Positions 36,186 through 47,722 of a stretch of 64,000 bases of DNA are shown here, in pieces. The position numbers were made by a program, and so were the translations under genes. This DNA is from Hyperoplus lanceolatus (taxonomy: Eukaryota; Chordata; Actinopteri; Uranoscopiformes; Ammodytidae): positions 30,570,698 through 30,634,697 of the forward strand of contig CM049397.1 of assembly GCA_026929865.2 (NCBI GenBank), read 5' to 3'. Every line of letters starts with the position of its first letter. Position 1 is the stretch's first letter. Below the pieces are notes generated by a model. That model was not told where the DNA came from. It ran no database searches and worked only from the letters and a program-made list of their open reading frames with translations.

Positions 36186-36783
36186 GTAGTTTGGAAGAGG
36201 GTGCTGTCCGTGTGAATTCTCTACATGAGAGTTTGTTCAGATAACCAATCCACGTGCACGCTTTGGTCCGTACCTTCGTTCACCTGATGTTGACCTTTCG
36301 GCAGATTTAAACTCATCTTTGTTCATTGATAAAGACATAGTGGGTATGCAGAGTATCTCCTTGTATCTTCCTTAACATACAGTTCAGTAAGTCAGACTGT
36401 TACGGCCTTGCAGCACAATATGACCTAATCTATCTGGTTTGGTTCAATTTTAGTGATTGATCAATTAGTCCAGTGGTGTTCCAGAACCTTTAAACACAAA
36501 GCTCTGTCTACACACCGGCCCAGCAGGCAGCTGTGGCTTAGCAGATAGAGTTAGTCCTGCAATAATCACAGAGATACCGTTTGGATTTCTGCCTTCTCTT
36601 GTCTAGATATAAAAGTGTTCTTAAAGATGCTACAAGGAACTTTTATATATTTCTAAAACAGTCTAAATTTTGCTCTGATGATATGCAGCAGCAAACAAGA
36701 CCATCAGTGCAAAGAATGCTATTCTTATAAAAAAAAATCGTAATGCTTTTGACTACAGGAACTACAGCTGGATTAGTAAGACA
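36185..36783 (+). repeat. Long inverted repeat, arm P
   Basis: This 0.6 kb block matches the reverse complement of 46925-47585. The core 36232-36442 differs from 47325-47535 by one base over 211 bp. The rest is more divergent. It contains a tRNA-like SINE head (CAGCTGTGGCTTAGCAGATA, about 36529-36548) and the left part of a TTAA-2 element (36621 onward). It lies in the intron just downstream of exon B. Confidence 0.93.
36625..36783 (+). mobile_element. TTAA-2 family element, right-truncated
   Basis: TTAA at 36621-36624, then AGATGCTACAAGGAACTTTT. The match to 46912-47157 stops near 36783. Confidence 0.75.
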
Positions 36784-37210
36784 GTGGGTTGTGATTACAT
36801 GTTTCCGACAGTAGCAAAAGTGACATTTGTTTGGTGTAAGTATAGGGCAAGTTTAGGTATTAAAAGCAAGCAGTGTCGGCGTTTGACATATATAACAATA
36901 GTAGCGACGATAGCGGCAGCAGTAGAAGAAGTAGTAAAGCAGTCATTTGTGTGACAAGAAAATGTCTGTATTCTCTGAGCTTTTAACTGCATCACAGGGC
37001 AAAATGGATCTGGGGGTGTTTTCATTCTGGAGCAATGGCCGCCGATAGAGAGCATGAGATTGGAAACTTGAATTGGAAAAGGCCGACAATGAACTTGCTT
37101 CACTTCCTCTTTATATTGCAAATTGCACATTTTCTAGTTTCTTTACTTTTTCTATAGCCTAGCGTTTGGTTATGCCTTACTTATTGCACTTTCTTTTATT
37201 TAGGCTAATG

Positions 37211-37357
37211 TTTTGGCATTTTCAAGCTTTATTGTATAGCACAGGGTTGAAATGGAGGAGACAGAGAGGGAGGGGGGATGACCTGCAGTAAAGGTCCACG
37301 GGTCGGATTTGAACCCGCAACCACTGAAACGAAGGCCGCAGCCTTATATGGTAACGC
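37211..37357 (-). mobile_element. tRNA-derived SINE, head-truncated
   Basis: In reverse it reads a B-box GGTTGCGGGTTCAAATCC, then CGTGGACCTTTACTGCAGGT and CATCCCCCCTCCCTCTCTGT, ending GCCAAAA. Same family as 45440-45592. A GATA array begins 17 bp beyond its head. Confidence 0.75.
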
Positions 37358-37373
37358 ATGGTCTGAACAAAAC

Positions 37374-37531
<158 letters not shown>

Positions 37532-37650
37532 ACAGACACAACAACAGCAGCAGAAGAACTAGCGATCCTAGCTGTATACCAATATCCCCCTCTGCCCTGC
37601 TGTCTGTTGTAGTAGCAGCATGGGTAAAGCGTTATCGCCGTTGGTCCTAC

Positions 37651-37810
37651 CTTGTAGCTGGTAGTCCTCTGGGATGTCTGAGGGTCCCTTCTGCATGACA
37701 GCAGAGCGGCGGTAGACCACATGGACCCGGCCCTGGTCCTCTTGCTCCTGTGTTCCTCTCTCCAGAGGCTCAATGAAATACTCATCTGAGTCTGTGCGGA
37801 TCATCCCAGC
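37651..37810 (-). CDS. adamts3: ADAMTS3-like prodomain exon (exon B, partial gene)
   Basis: This is the exon after 63096-63535 in the same gene: 160 bp, phase 0 in and phase 1 out. The acceptor is TTTTGTGTTGCAG and the donor is CAAG/GTAGGA on the minus strand. It continues the NCDGL of exon A with [19 protein letters not shown], then [12 protein letters not shown], the conserved second half of the prodomain before the maturation site. In memory the ADAMTS3 family reads [19 protein letters not shown], so the match is strong. The catalytic metalloprotease exon that should follow was not found to the left. Repeats crowd this exon: a GATA array starts 120 bp beyond its donor, a SINE lies beyond that, and a TIR element lies 60 bp upstream of its acceptor. 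Confidence 0.92.
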
Positions 37811-37869
37811 CTGCAACACAAAACCACAGACTTCAAGTTTAATTTTTAAGCTGTATTTAATTGTTTTAA

Positions 37870-38162
37870 AGATGCACTATGCAGTTTCATAGGGGGAGGA
37901 TTTGTTTACATTTCCACAGCTTGCCTTTTGTATTTTAAGGCCCCCAGAACAAAATTTAAGACTAGAATGTGTTTGCAAACCAAACAAAATTGTCGGCCCT
38001 GAAGCTGTTAACAAGAGCAGTGATACAATAACTTTTTAGGTGGCTTTCTAACTTCAAACAGTGATCCAGGGATCACATTTTCCTGTGAGTAAAGTTTGTT
38101 TATTTAGTTATGAGAATATATAAAATGTTCACTTATCTGACAAACAAAAACACGGTGCACCT
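37870..38162 (+). mobile_element. TTAA-1 family element, copy 2, complete
   Basis: TTAA at 37866-37869, AGATGCACTATGCAG ... CACGGTGCACCT, TTAA at 38163-38166. It is 293 bp and lies 60 bp upstream of the exon B acceptor in the gene's direction. Confidence 0.83.
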
Positions 38163-38169
38163 TTAACTA

Positions 38170-39590
38170 TTTTAGAAAGTGTGATTAGGGTAGGGCTTAC
38201 GAGTACATGGTAACCTGTCCAACAGGTGCATTTCCCAGGAAACTCACCATACTGTATATAAAAAGGCATGGCCGTTAAGTTTGTCCATTCTGTGCTACTG
38301 TAGGAATTAAGTTAGTGTAAAATGGTGGCCTCTATGTAGGGTGACCCGCTCCTATGTAGATATAAAAGGCTCATTCTAAGGTAATAAAAAAAACTTCTTT
38401 GGTTATCAAGCGATTGACACTAATGTTAATATTACTATGAATATAAGATTTCATTTCTACCAAGTCTGTTTTGAAAAATGACAATAAATTCAACACACTG
38501 CACCTTTAAGTTTAAGCTCACACGTACGTGTCACTCAAACAGCCATGAAGATTGTAGGGTAAAGCTCGCTTCCATTCTATAAGGAAATAGTGATAACTCA
38601 ACAGCATTAAGGCTCTGACATTGCCGAAAGAGCCATTAAAACCTCTTATTGCCCTTCCACAATCAACCCAGATCTACTTAGCACCAACAATTATGCTCAC
38701 AGGTCAACAAATCATGCTAATTATTGCATTAAACTATGAAATTATGTTTCGGAAAGTCTGTTGCTTCTCTTTATTCATCTTAATTCATGAAAGCAACGTT
38801 CTCAAACATCAAATAAGACATCTACACCAATGTTGAAAGTAAAACTGTATCGTCTACCGGGGACATATTACAACCATAATGGCACCATAATGTCCTTCTT
38901 TAACCACGTCCTTGTAGAGATGCATAAGATATATCCGACAATGAGAACACAGATGGACTAATGTAATATATTCAGTCATGTATATTCAACACTGACGTTG
39001 TTTTCTAAGAACAAATCGCCGGCGTAAATGTACATGGGGACACTGTTACCATCTGTTTCTGACTCTTTCCCATGCGACTTCCAATCCGTCTACATATTAT
39101 CACCCCGCCGGAGTCTCGACAGCTTTGCAGGTGGTGATCAGAAAAGCTCTGTATCCATTTGTTTGTCGAGACATTGGAACTAAATTGCTTTTGTGATCGC
39201 TCCCTGCCGCACTCAGATTTCCTACAATAAGGAGCCAGTCATGCCTGGAGGTAAATAAAGGGGTCGCACTGTTAACGGCTAACCACTGGCACAGTAATGC
39301 ACAAAACAAGCTGCATGTACAGCTCCATCCAATACCAAATGATGTGCCCAATGCAGTTTGTTACACGCGTGAAGGCCTGAGTAAACAGCAGCCTGCTAAG
39401 CTGCTATTAGGGGCCTGGTACCTTTCACTACACACACTGATAGGTGTAGGCATCTTTATATATCTTTTTCTGACAACATATTGGTGTCCAACGTTTTTAC
39501 AGAACAATTTACAACATATGAACAAATCCTTTATTGCATACCTTCATAATAGTACTAAGACGTATTATGGTTAGCTAAGTTGATGTACAT
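38170..39590. other. Intronic stretch, nothing recognised
   Basis: No gene or clear repeat; AT-rich with scattered short frames. Confidence 0.45.
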
Positions 39591-39599
39591 GCTTTAGAA

Positions 39600-39790
39600 A
39601 TTGGGATTTTTGGTTCAGATTCTTTAGATAAAAAAGGATGGATATAAAGGCATTTTAATATGGTTGTGCAGGATAAATATACAGACTCAAACCAGACCAG
39701 GTTTAGTAAAATAAACAACTAAATGCACATTTTGCACCTGTTTATTCATGCTTGTTTGAAAAATTATTTTCTTATGAGCAAAATAGCCAA
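39600..39790 (+). repeat. Dispersed repeat, family R8, copy 4
   Basis: GGATAAATATACAGACTCAA and CCAGGTTTAGTAAAATAAAC match copies 1 and 2. Confidence 0.58.
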
Positions 39791-40067
39791 AACAAGAAAA
39801 GATGGAACAATTTGACCAGTGCTTGAAACAACACAAAAAAGCGTTCTGCTGTGCACCTGTCTGCAGACAGAGCTACCTCTCACCAAGCTCCAAAACTAAA
39901 TGTGTTCCAGAACTCTGTGTTCGATTGGCCGGTGGGTTCAGAACCTTGCTTAGCCCTAAACCTCTGCTGTGGCCTCTTCATTAAAACACTCTGCTGGACT
40001 AAACACATATGCTGCTTTCCAACTGAGCTCATTTCCAACTCCCATGGTCCCCGGTCAACAGTACAAA

Positions 40068-40275
40068 AACATACACACAGACAGACACACAGACACACAA
40101 ATAAGTACACACACGCACGCACGCACACACACACATAAACACACCTCCCATTCTGTTTACACACACACTACACTCTCAACTTCTTTGGTTTACATGTGAT
40201 TTTGATACCAATTGAGACTTGACCACTTTATTGATAAACACACACCCACACACGCGCACACACACACACACACAC
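40068..40275. repeat. CA microsatellites with a repeated flank
   Basis: Impure CA lies at 40070-40145 and 40241-40275. Both are followed by similar sequence (CTGTTTACACACAC, then CTTCTTT or CTTCTTTAG, then ATGTGATTTTGA), so array plus flank is duplicated in tandem. Confidence 0.85.
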
Positions 40276-40459
40276 CTAATCTGTTTACACACACTGACTT
40301 GAATCGTTCCTTCTTTAGTTTTTCGATGTGATTTTGAAACTGCGACTGTGTCTCCCCTCTGCCGTTTGATATACATTTTCACAGAGCAAGAGTCCAGAGG
40401 TGTGCTGGATATACATAAGCAGTCTGCTGGTGAAAAAAATAAAATGTTTCTGCATTCGA

Positions 40460-41035
40460 GGGTGGAGTCAGCGATTTTAGAGAATTCTTGTTGTCAAAAT
40501 CACTATTTGTCTAAATCAGTGACTAACTTCTCACCATCCGCTTGGTGTCCATGTGTGTGCTGCACTGAAGAAAACTATTGTTACTGTAATACACATCCTA
40601 GGCTCTGTAAACAGGCATGTGGATAAAGTGGGCCCCCTTTTGTTTACATACCAGTTTACAGAGCCTAGGCTGTAAATCAACACTTGCCCTGCGTTCCAAA
40701 TCACATACTTTTTGTTTTTACCACACTACATACTAAAGTACAGAAGAGTGTTAGGGCCACAGAAGATAAAAATAAATCAGATAAGGAAGATTTTTTCATT
40801 ATGTCGAGAGATATCAAGAGTGAATTTGAATACTGCAAAATGCTATTGGAGTTAGTGAGGTATCTGGGTATTACTGGCATACTGCAATTGACATGCATGT
40901 ATTTGGACATCCTATTGATTTGTTTTCAGCGCGCACACAGTACGGACTGGCAGCAGATTATGTCGATTTTTTCACTGATTTTGACACAAATTGATTTTGA
41001 CAACAAGCGTTCTCCAGAATAACTGACTCCGCCAT
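40460..41035 (+). mobile_element. TTAA-4 family element interrupted by another repeat
   Basis: The left end GGTGGAGTCAGCGATTTTAG and right end GAATAACTGACTCCGCC are the family's inverted ends. About 40690-40920 is extra sequence beginning TGCGTTCCAAATCACATACT, a motif also at 5537, suggesting a second element inserted inside. Confidence 0.65.
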
Positions 41036-41039
41036 TATT

Positions 41040-41570
41040 AAATGACCTCTTACTTATGGAGCAGGGTAAAAACTACATGACCATCCCAAAAGTAGTTTGA
41101 TACTGCTTGCTGCCAGTTCTTGACTTCAAGATTGACGCCATTATGTTGTGTTGAGTGCGATTTGTTGCCGTTTTAGAGGTCCATGTTCCTTCTGGCAACA
41201 CAATCAAGAGATAATCCTTGCCAAAGTACTTCACTATCCAAGTTGATGCACCAAATGAAAACATGGATTTATTTGAGTTGCCAGCCGCCCAGCCACCTGT
41301 CACACTTGGCACTGTTGCATTATGGGTGTAACTGTAACATGGGGAGATTCAAAACTTAGAAAGGCAGTACATACATTGAGAATCTATCGCTAGTCTGCTT
41401 GGGATTTAAATGTGCATATGTATTCAATTTGCTCGACTATAGAATTGACATTATTCAAGCTTGTTCTAGACTAAACATTGCTTTGCTAATGCCACTAAAT
41501 ACCTCTCACAGTCAATACTATGCAATCTGGTGGCAGGATGGGCCAAGAGGAATTCCGTAAGCTGGTTGGA
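41040..41570. other. Intronic stretch with an unassigned open frame
   Basis: The minus-strand frame 41073-41312 (79 codons, GGWAAGNSNKSMFSFGASTW) is balanced in composition, but I recognise no family and see no splice sites. Treat as non-coding until shown otherwise. Confidence 0.35.
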
Positions 41571-41574
41571 TCCT

Positions 41575-41650
41575 GGGCACCGGAGAGAAGGGTGTTACTT
41601 GTAAAGCTTGTAGTGGCTGGTATAACATCTACAGTGCCCACCATCTCTAT
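41575..41650 (+). mobile_element. SINE fragment, same family as 18848-19090
   Basis: GGCACCGGAGAGAAGGGTGT, then GTAGTGGCTGGTATAACAT, is the body portion seen in reverse at 9040-9095. Confidence 0.5.
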
Positions 41651-42484
41651 ACCAGTGTGTCCTTGAGCTTATTGGGACATGATATTGGATGTGATACGGG
41701 AGAAGAATACAAAATAAGATAGATTTGGTGATCTACGTATGTAACATTTTCCTTATCAAAGAGCAAAGCACCTACCTATACTGCAGGATAGTGTGAGATA
41801 GGTGCAGTCAGAAAGGTGATAGACTGGGGTGTACTTCTCAAAAATTTCACATAGCTTGCTATAAAAAAAACTCATAGTCAAGTTGTACAACAAAAAAAAT
41901 GCAGTACAGACAATATCAAATAAATGTAAAGCTGAAAAAGTTAATGCGAGGGGAACATTTTAAAACTCTTGTGCTTTTTCTTGGTGCTTTTGCCTTGTTA
42001 GCGTTAGGATACTCGAGGTAAAGATGTCCGCGCTCGGTGTATCCGTATGCCTTATCTCGCACCTGCAGGCCTCCGCTCGCTTTAAAGGATTATAGATATT
42101 CTATATGTCAGCACACAGCATAAACAGTATATTGTGAGGCGGTTGATGCAGTTGGCTTACGATGTTTGAGTAAGGTACAGATAATCCTGCCTGAAATAGT
42201 CCTCCTGACATCAACATACCCCATAAGCACATCCGGTCAATTTATTCTTTTCTCTATTTGCTCTTGAGCATATCTCCCTCCTTCATTGACGGACTCCCGG
42301 CTGGCAGCTCAACAAATAGACAGTTAGAGTGGCATATTGATGGCAACTAAGCTTGGAGGCTTATTTTGAATAAAATTTTAATGAATTTGACATCGATCGT
42401 TCTTAATAACTGATAGTCCAGAAGTTTTGATTCCGTCCAGTTTTGCTGTTTCATTTTGAAGATCTTATGAAAAATGTGAGGAGT
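41651..42484. other. Intronic stretch, nothing recognised
   Basis: No gene or repeat family was recognised. Confidence 0.45.
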
Positions 42485-42488
42485 TTAA

Positions 42489-42860
42489 AGCATCACTGCG
42501 TAATTTTTTCATATGAATGAATGTCAGTTACATTCAAGCCATCGCCAAACGAGTTGACACAAAGTTGATTAAAGCCTACCAGCTCCACAAAACTCTCTCT
42601 GTATTTCTCAGCATGGCACCATTTTCAAACTGGTGTCACCCTCTGACACTGGCTCAGGAGCTCAGAATAATCCCAAGAAGCGTCCAAGAAATGTTTCAGT
42701 TGTTGATTCTACTACTAAGAAAAAAACCTGGACGTACAGCAGAAGGAATAAAATCCATGCGCGATCACCGAAGGCTTACGTCCTGTAGATGTATCGACAG
42801 TGTTGTTAAAATTTCTCAAAATATACTCATGAGGGGCGACAGAAGTTACGCACTATAGCT
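42489..42860 (+). mobile_element. TTAA-flanked element, family TTAA-5, complete
   Basis: TTAA 42485-42488, AGCATCACTGCGTAA ... GAAGTTACGCACTATAGCT, TTAA 42861-42864. It is 372 bp. The 113-codon open frame across it resembles no known protein. An oppositely oriented copy is at 53916-54248. Confidence 0.8.
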
Positions 42861-42864
42861 TTAA

Positions 42865-43380
42865 AGGCCACCCTTTTGTTAAAAACAGAGGAGAAGAAAA
42901 ATAGTGTGATGAGAGAGCTGACAATTTCAAAGTCACACGAGTCGACCACTAACGCTCTCTTCACTTTCACTGAACGATGTTGTTATTGTACAAAGAGAGG
43001 CTTTTCAGGCAACTTTTGTGGATTTAAAAAAAAAAAAAACATGTGCGTCACTGTCAATCATGTTGGTCTCCAAAGTTCTCAAACCTTTTTATCTGAGCTT
43101 GTCTATGATGATGAAGACAAAAAAAAACAGGAACACAGCAAAAGCGAACCAGCTCATTAAAACCCTTCTTTGCTTTAAACTGATCTCTGATGTGACAACA
43201 AAGCAGGAATCTGTTTTTTTCTCACCAGTTTAAATGAATACAATAGACGCAATTGGATACAACTATCATACTTAATGTATGATCTATCCTTATAGGCGAG
43301 ATGTTTAATGGAAGAATCGTCATTGTTCTTTCTGATAACTGTAACACTCTCAAACACAACTCTTGAACTCTTGCTTTTAC
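42865..43380. other. Intronic stretch, nothing recognised
   Basis: No coding or repeat signal recognised. Confidence 0.45.
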
Positions 43381-43395
43381 CTCACACACACACAC

Positions 43396-44354
43396 CAGGG
43401 CTGTACAGTGCGACAGTTTTGATCGCATTTGCTACTGAAATTGATCACGTGCGATGATGAATACAAGTCCAATCGCACCAGTGCGACAGGCTGCTAATGA
43501 GGAGAGGCTGAAAGATATGTCCTCGGGATCTGTGCTCGAGCAGCGATTCTAGCGTATAAAAACTTCACCAAAGGTAATAACCGGAAGGAGATGGCACATT
43601 ACCGCAGTTCAGTTAGCGCGTGTGCAAACAGAACATTTCCTGTGCGACTTCACGTTAAAAGCCTGTTACTAGCCAAACATGAGTTGACTTTTATTTTGAA
43701 GTCGGTATGAACAGGAAATTAGCGCTTCACAGCCCTGCAGTGCTCTAGCTAGAAAGGCAACTCATTCAGCTGCAGAGAAAAGTCAACAGTAGTCTAAAAA
43801 CAAAGTTTGAAATAAGCCACTGAAGAACAACTCCCAACACATTCACAACAACCTATTTAATGTATCCTAAATTGTACCAATATGTATACTTTTTTATTTA
43901 ATAGGCTATGTTTAATGTTTTAAAGTTTGGTTTTAATTAACAGAAGGACATTTTCAAAAAAAAAATAACATTATTAATATAATAATTATATGTAGGCCTA
44001 GATACAAAAAATATATAGATATAGATATTATTTTTATACTTTTATGGGGAGAAATAATTCTGAATCAGCAAAAAATTGCAATTGCCAGGTTAGATTATCT
44101 TGTCTAAATTGCAATCAGTGCACCCCTATTCATTTTTCTACAATTATTACTGCACACACTAGGATATAATATTAATTGAGAATCTCAAATGAGACAAAGA
44201 TGACAGGCTCAAAGGTAATTACAGTGAAATGCAAGGGTTAGGGTTATGCAAGTTTTCGATCATACTTTGTGTGCTACCAAATTAATTTTTGTGCTACTGA
44301 ATTTTTTTGCTTGCTAGCACCAGTGCTACCACCTAAAAAGATAGGCGTACAGCC

Positions 44355-44357
<3 letters not shown>
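43396..44357. mobile_element. hAT-like TIR element inserted in a CA microsatellite
   Basis: The 962 bp element has ends CAGGGCTGTAC and GTACAGCCCTG. CA repeats sit on both sides (43383-43395 and 44358-44430), so the target duplication cannot be read. Its inner body includes TTGTGTGCTACCAAATTAAT and no transposase. Confidence 0.75.
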
Positions 44358-44420
<63 letters not shown>

Positions 44421-44430
44421 ACACACACAG
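44358..44430. repeat. CA microsatellite
   Basis: (CA)n of about 70 bp, probably the larger half of the array split by the adjacent hAT-like element. Confidence 0.96.
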
Positions 44431-44784
44431 GGGAGATAATGCTTTTAAAAAAGCACAATGTTGGAGCCAGCCGAAACTACATCCTAGGAATAAATGCTTA
44501 TCTGGCTGGAATGATTTTTTTTTTTCATTCCATGAAATGTGCACTTTTAAAGGAACAATGAAACCATGATGTTATTGGAATGATTATGCTAAGACAGTAT
44601 CCAGCAGATGATTGATGATTTTCTTTTTCATTTGAGCTTTGTTTTGAGGTAACCAAGAGTTCAGACGTACCTGCAGTAACAGTTTGGTGGTAGACCTCAA
44701 ACATTTTCATCTTCGGTTTTGATGATTGGTAGAATAGAAGAGGGGTGCTACAGAAAAGATCCATGGCCCCACCAAAGTATTTAT

Positions 44785-45077
44785 GGTAACTCTTTACAAT
44801 AAGGGTACATTAATTAACTGTTAGTTAATGCTTAATAAAGGCCTAATTAGCATGTAGTTTGCATTACCTAACCGTTAATAAATGCTTAGTAAATGCTTAA
44901 TAAACGTAAACTAAGCATTAACTAACTGTTTTGCTTTGTTTATGCTTCACTGAGCATTAGTTAACAAAACATTACCTGCTTACTTAATGTAGGAGCTACG
45001 CATTCACTAAACATAAATACCATTAACTTAGCATTAACTAATAGTTAATTAATGTATCCTTATTGTAAAGTGTTACC
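44785..45077. mobile_element. Complete short hAT-type element with perfect 8 bp target duplication
   Basis: The 293 bp element has ends GGTAACTCTTTACAATAAGG and CCTTATTGTAAAGTGTTACC. GTATTTAT is directly repeated at 44777-44784 and 45078-45085. Much of the body is TTAGTTAATGCTTA-type repeats in both orientations. It is non-autonomous; a fragment of the same family lies at 5252. Confidence 0.92.
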
Positions 45078-45191
45078 GTATTTATAATTCATTCTCTAGA
45101 CAACACAAAAGCTATTTACCAAATTTCACTACAATGACTTTTGTTGATGTCAAGATATTTCAGTCTGCATCAAACACTTAAAGCGGCAGGA

Positions 45192-45377
45192 GGCGTCCTT
45201 AGCTCAGTTGGTAGGGCGCCCCACCCCCCGGGCTGGGCCCAGCAGCAGACCCGGGTTCGATTCCCACTCGCGGTCGTTCTCTGCATGTCACTCCCCTCTC
45301 TGCCCCATTTCACCTCTGTCTCTTCAAACTATCAATAAAGCATAAAAAATGCCAAAAAACATAAAAAAATAAAAAAA
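45192..45377 (+). mobile_element. tRNA-derived SINE, full length
   Basis: The head GGCGTCCTTAGCTCAGTTGG has a pol III A box and GGGTTCGATTCCC a B box. The unrelated body has CTCTGCATGTCACTCCCCTC and the tail AATAAAGCATAAAAAATGCC. The tRNA-like part has an extra GC-rich insert and lacks a sound anticodon arm, so it is not a tRNA gene. Confidence 0.88.
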
Positions 45378-45439
45378 CACTTACAGCGGCAGACAAATTA
45401 GATTTTTTTTGTGTGTGTGTGTGTTGTCACCTCTATTTA

Positions 45440-45592
45440 AAAGTTTATAAAATCAGAGAGTACATAGTGGGAATGGGAAGAGACATGCAGTAAAGGTCCA
45501 CGGCTCCAATTCGAAACCGGCAACCACTGCGACAATTGGACTAAGCTTATATGGTATAAGTGCTCTACCCACTACGCCACCGGAGCGCCCCC
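45440..45592 (-). mobile_element. tRNA-derived SINE, 3'-truncated
   Basis: In reverse: head GGGCGCTCCGGTGGCGTAGT, B-box-like GGTTGCCGGTTTCGAATTGG, then GTGGACCTTTACTGCATGTC. Same family as 37211-37357. It lies tail to tail with the SINE at 45192. Confidence 0.78.
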
Positions 45593-45599
45593 AAGAAAC

Positions 45600-46215
45600 A
45601 GACAAATGAATGGTCAGGTTGCCATCCCTCAAGACATGCAGCTAGAAACAATCATTAGTTGAAGATATGCAAAAGTTAATATACTTTTACAATTGTGCTT
45701 CATAACATTTGGAAGTTTTTTTTTAGCCTGAGGGCATTATTGATGAACTGGTCTCAAGCCTATTCAAAGTTTTGGTCTTGTCTCTGTCTGCATAGTACAC
45801 TCAATATCAATCTGAAGTTTTTCATGACTTTGTTTCTGCTAAGAGGGATGTGTGAACTATAACAGAGTCTCCCTTCGGTGGATAGGGGTTTTCTCAGTTT
45901 AGTTTAGAGATTAATTATTAATATGCCAGTGAAGTGGATTACGCTACTAACACATTCCTTCATAACACCTAAAAGTACTTAGTTCTCATCTGATTTATGT
46001 CCGTGCATAATTGACCTTTTAAGTAGTTTGACAAACCAATCCCCACTCAAGGTCTTTTCACTGGCATTTTTCTGAAGCTTTTTAACTGTATCATACTTCT
46101 GCTTTATCTTTGGCTATTCAGTGTTCTCTCCTGGTTTGCTAAGATCCACAAGCACTGAGGAGGTGCCAAAGGTTTGTGATCAAAGTCAGACACATTTATC
46201 CTCGAAATCCCTCAG
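45600..46215. other. Intronic stretch, nothing recognised
   Basis: No gene or repeat family was recognised. Confidence 0.45.
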
Positions 46216-46218
46216 TGA

Positions 46219-46708
46219 CACTCAGTGCGTTTACATGCAGACTCATAATCGGGTAACTAAACGAATAAGACCTCAACAGGACTTTTAAACTGCATGTAAA
46301 CACCTTTATCCGATCAACTTCGGACACAAATCGGCACAATAACGGACAAGAGAAGTCGGATAAGAACACCTAGATAATTCGTTCATTGTCGGCTTTCTCT
46401 CTGCATGTATATAGGGATCGGACATCGCATATCGGACTTCTCGTTCTGTGCTTGTGTGCCTGCGCGTGATAGGCTACACCGTGGGTTATTGACGGAAGGG
46501 AACCGGACGTGGCTCTAAAACCACTTGTTGAAAGCATGGTTGAAAGGGCTACAGCGCCACCTAGCATAGTGGAGACAGCCATGCATCGGACATTTATCCG
46601 ATTTCTGAAAGGCCATGTATACTCAGACATGTGACACGGTCCGTTCGAGTGTCTTGTTCGATATATGTCTTAATCCAATCTAGTTGTGCCATGGAAACGC
46701 ACTGAGTG
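46219..46708. mobile_element. TIR DNA element with CACTCAGTGCG ends
   Basis: About 490 bp. The left end CACTCAGTGCGTTTACATG pairs with the right end CATGGAAACGCACTGAGTG. The body has repeated TCGGACA/TCGGATA motifs. TGA occurs at both edges, possibly a 3 bp target duplication as in PIF/Harbinger. There is no transposase. Confidence 0.75.
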
Positions 46709-46911
46709 ATACCACGACGCTGTGCTTTTGTTCTTCTTCAAAGATGAATAATGTATCCAGGCAAAGCTCCAAAATGAATAAAATTAACTCAACTTAACTT
46801 TAACAGACAAGGTACATCACCCTGTCACTCCCTTTACCCATCAATAAATTGATGCAAGGTACCGTCCGGGAGCCATTGGGAGCAATTTGGTCGTTTAGTG
46901 TCTTGTTCAAA

Positions 46912-47157
46912 AGATGCTGCAAGGAACTTTCAGTTTGTTTTAATTCTTGAAAGCCCCTTTGGACAAAAGTGGTACAGTTTTTACTACGCCAGTTGTAGTT
47001 CCTGGTTGAGCGTACCCATGACAAAGGCATTTAGAAAAACTTTATAAAAATAGCATTGTTTGCACTGATGGTCTCGTTTGCTATTGCATATCATTTATGA
47101 TCATCGGAGAACAATTTTGACTGTTTCAGAAATATTCGAAAGTTCCTCGTAGCATCT
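46912..47157. mobile_element. TTAA-2 family element, complete
   Basis: AGATGCTGCAAGGAACTTTC and GAAAGTTCCTCGTAGCATCT are inverted ends. TTAA follows at 47158; the left flank is a degenerate TCAA. 246 bp. It forms one end of inverted-repeat arm Q. Confidence 0.85.
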
Positions 47158-47585
47158 TTAAGGACACTTTGATATCTAGACAAGAGAAGGCAGAAATCCA
47201 ACCGGTAACTCTGTGATTAATGCAGGACTAACTCTATCTGCTAAGCCACAGCTGCCTGCTGGGACGGTGTGTAGACAGAGCTTTGTGTTTAAAGGTTCTG
47301 GAACACCAGTGGACTAAAATCGATCCAAACCAGATAGATTAGGTCATATTGTGCTACAAGGCCGTAACAGTCTGACTTACTGAACTGTATGTTAAGGAAG
47401 ATACAAGGAGATACTCTGCATACCCACTATGTCTTTATCAATGAACAAAGATGAGTTTAAATCTGCCGAAAGGTCAACATCAGGTGAACGAAGGTACGGA
47501 CCAAAGCGTGCACGTGGATTGGTTATCTGAACAAATTGCATGTAGACAATTCACACGGACGGCACCCTCATCCAAACATGTGTGT
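46925..47585 (-). repeat. Long inverted repeat, arm Q
   Basis: Reverse complement partner of 36185-36783, lying in the intron upstream of exon B. The 211 bp core is 47325-47535. Arm Q carries the whole TTAA-2 element, while arm P has only part of it. Confidence 0.93.
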
Positions 47586-47619
47586 GCGTGCTTGCGTGCG
47601 TGTGTTAGTGTCTGTGTGT

Positions 47620-47722
47620 TTGGACATGCACTGAAAGTGTTCATTCCTATTGGGGAGGAGAGTAAACACTTTTTTTATGCAAAAGCTCAACAATAATAAA
47701 CAGGAATTTGCTGATATATTTC
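47620..47722 (+). repeat. Duplicated flank A, left part (filled site)
   Basis: GCATGCACTGAAAGTGTTCA through GGAATTTGCTGATATATTTC matches 49832-49930 at roughly 85 percent by eye. The match resumes at 48850 after the inserted element. Confidence 0.9.

Noticed and set aside
41073-41312. 79-residue minus-strand frame with balanced composition
   Set aside because: No acceptor or donor at its edges and no family recognised; kept only as an unassigned stretch.
42517-42858. 113-residue plus-strand frame
   Set aside because: It lies wholly inside a TTAA-flanked non-autonomous element and does not persist in the related copy at 53.9 kb.
45192-45265. tRNA gene candidate with A and B boxes
   Set aside because: It has a GC-rich insertion in the anticodon region and continues into a SINE body with an A-rich tail, so it is a SINE head.
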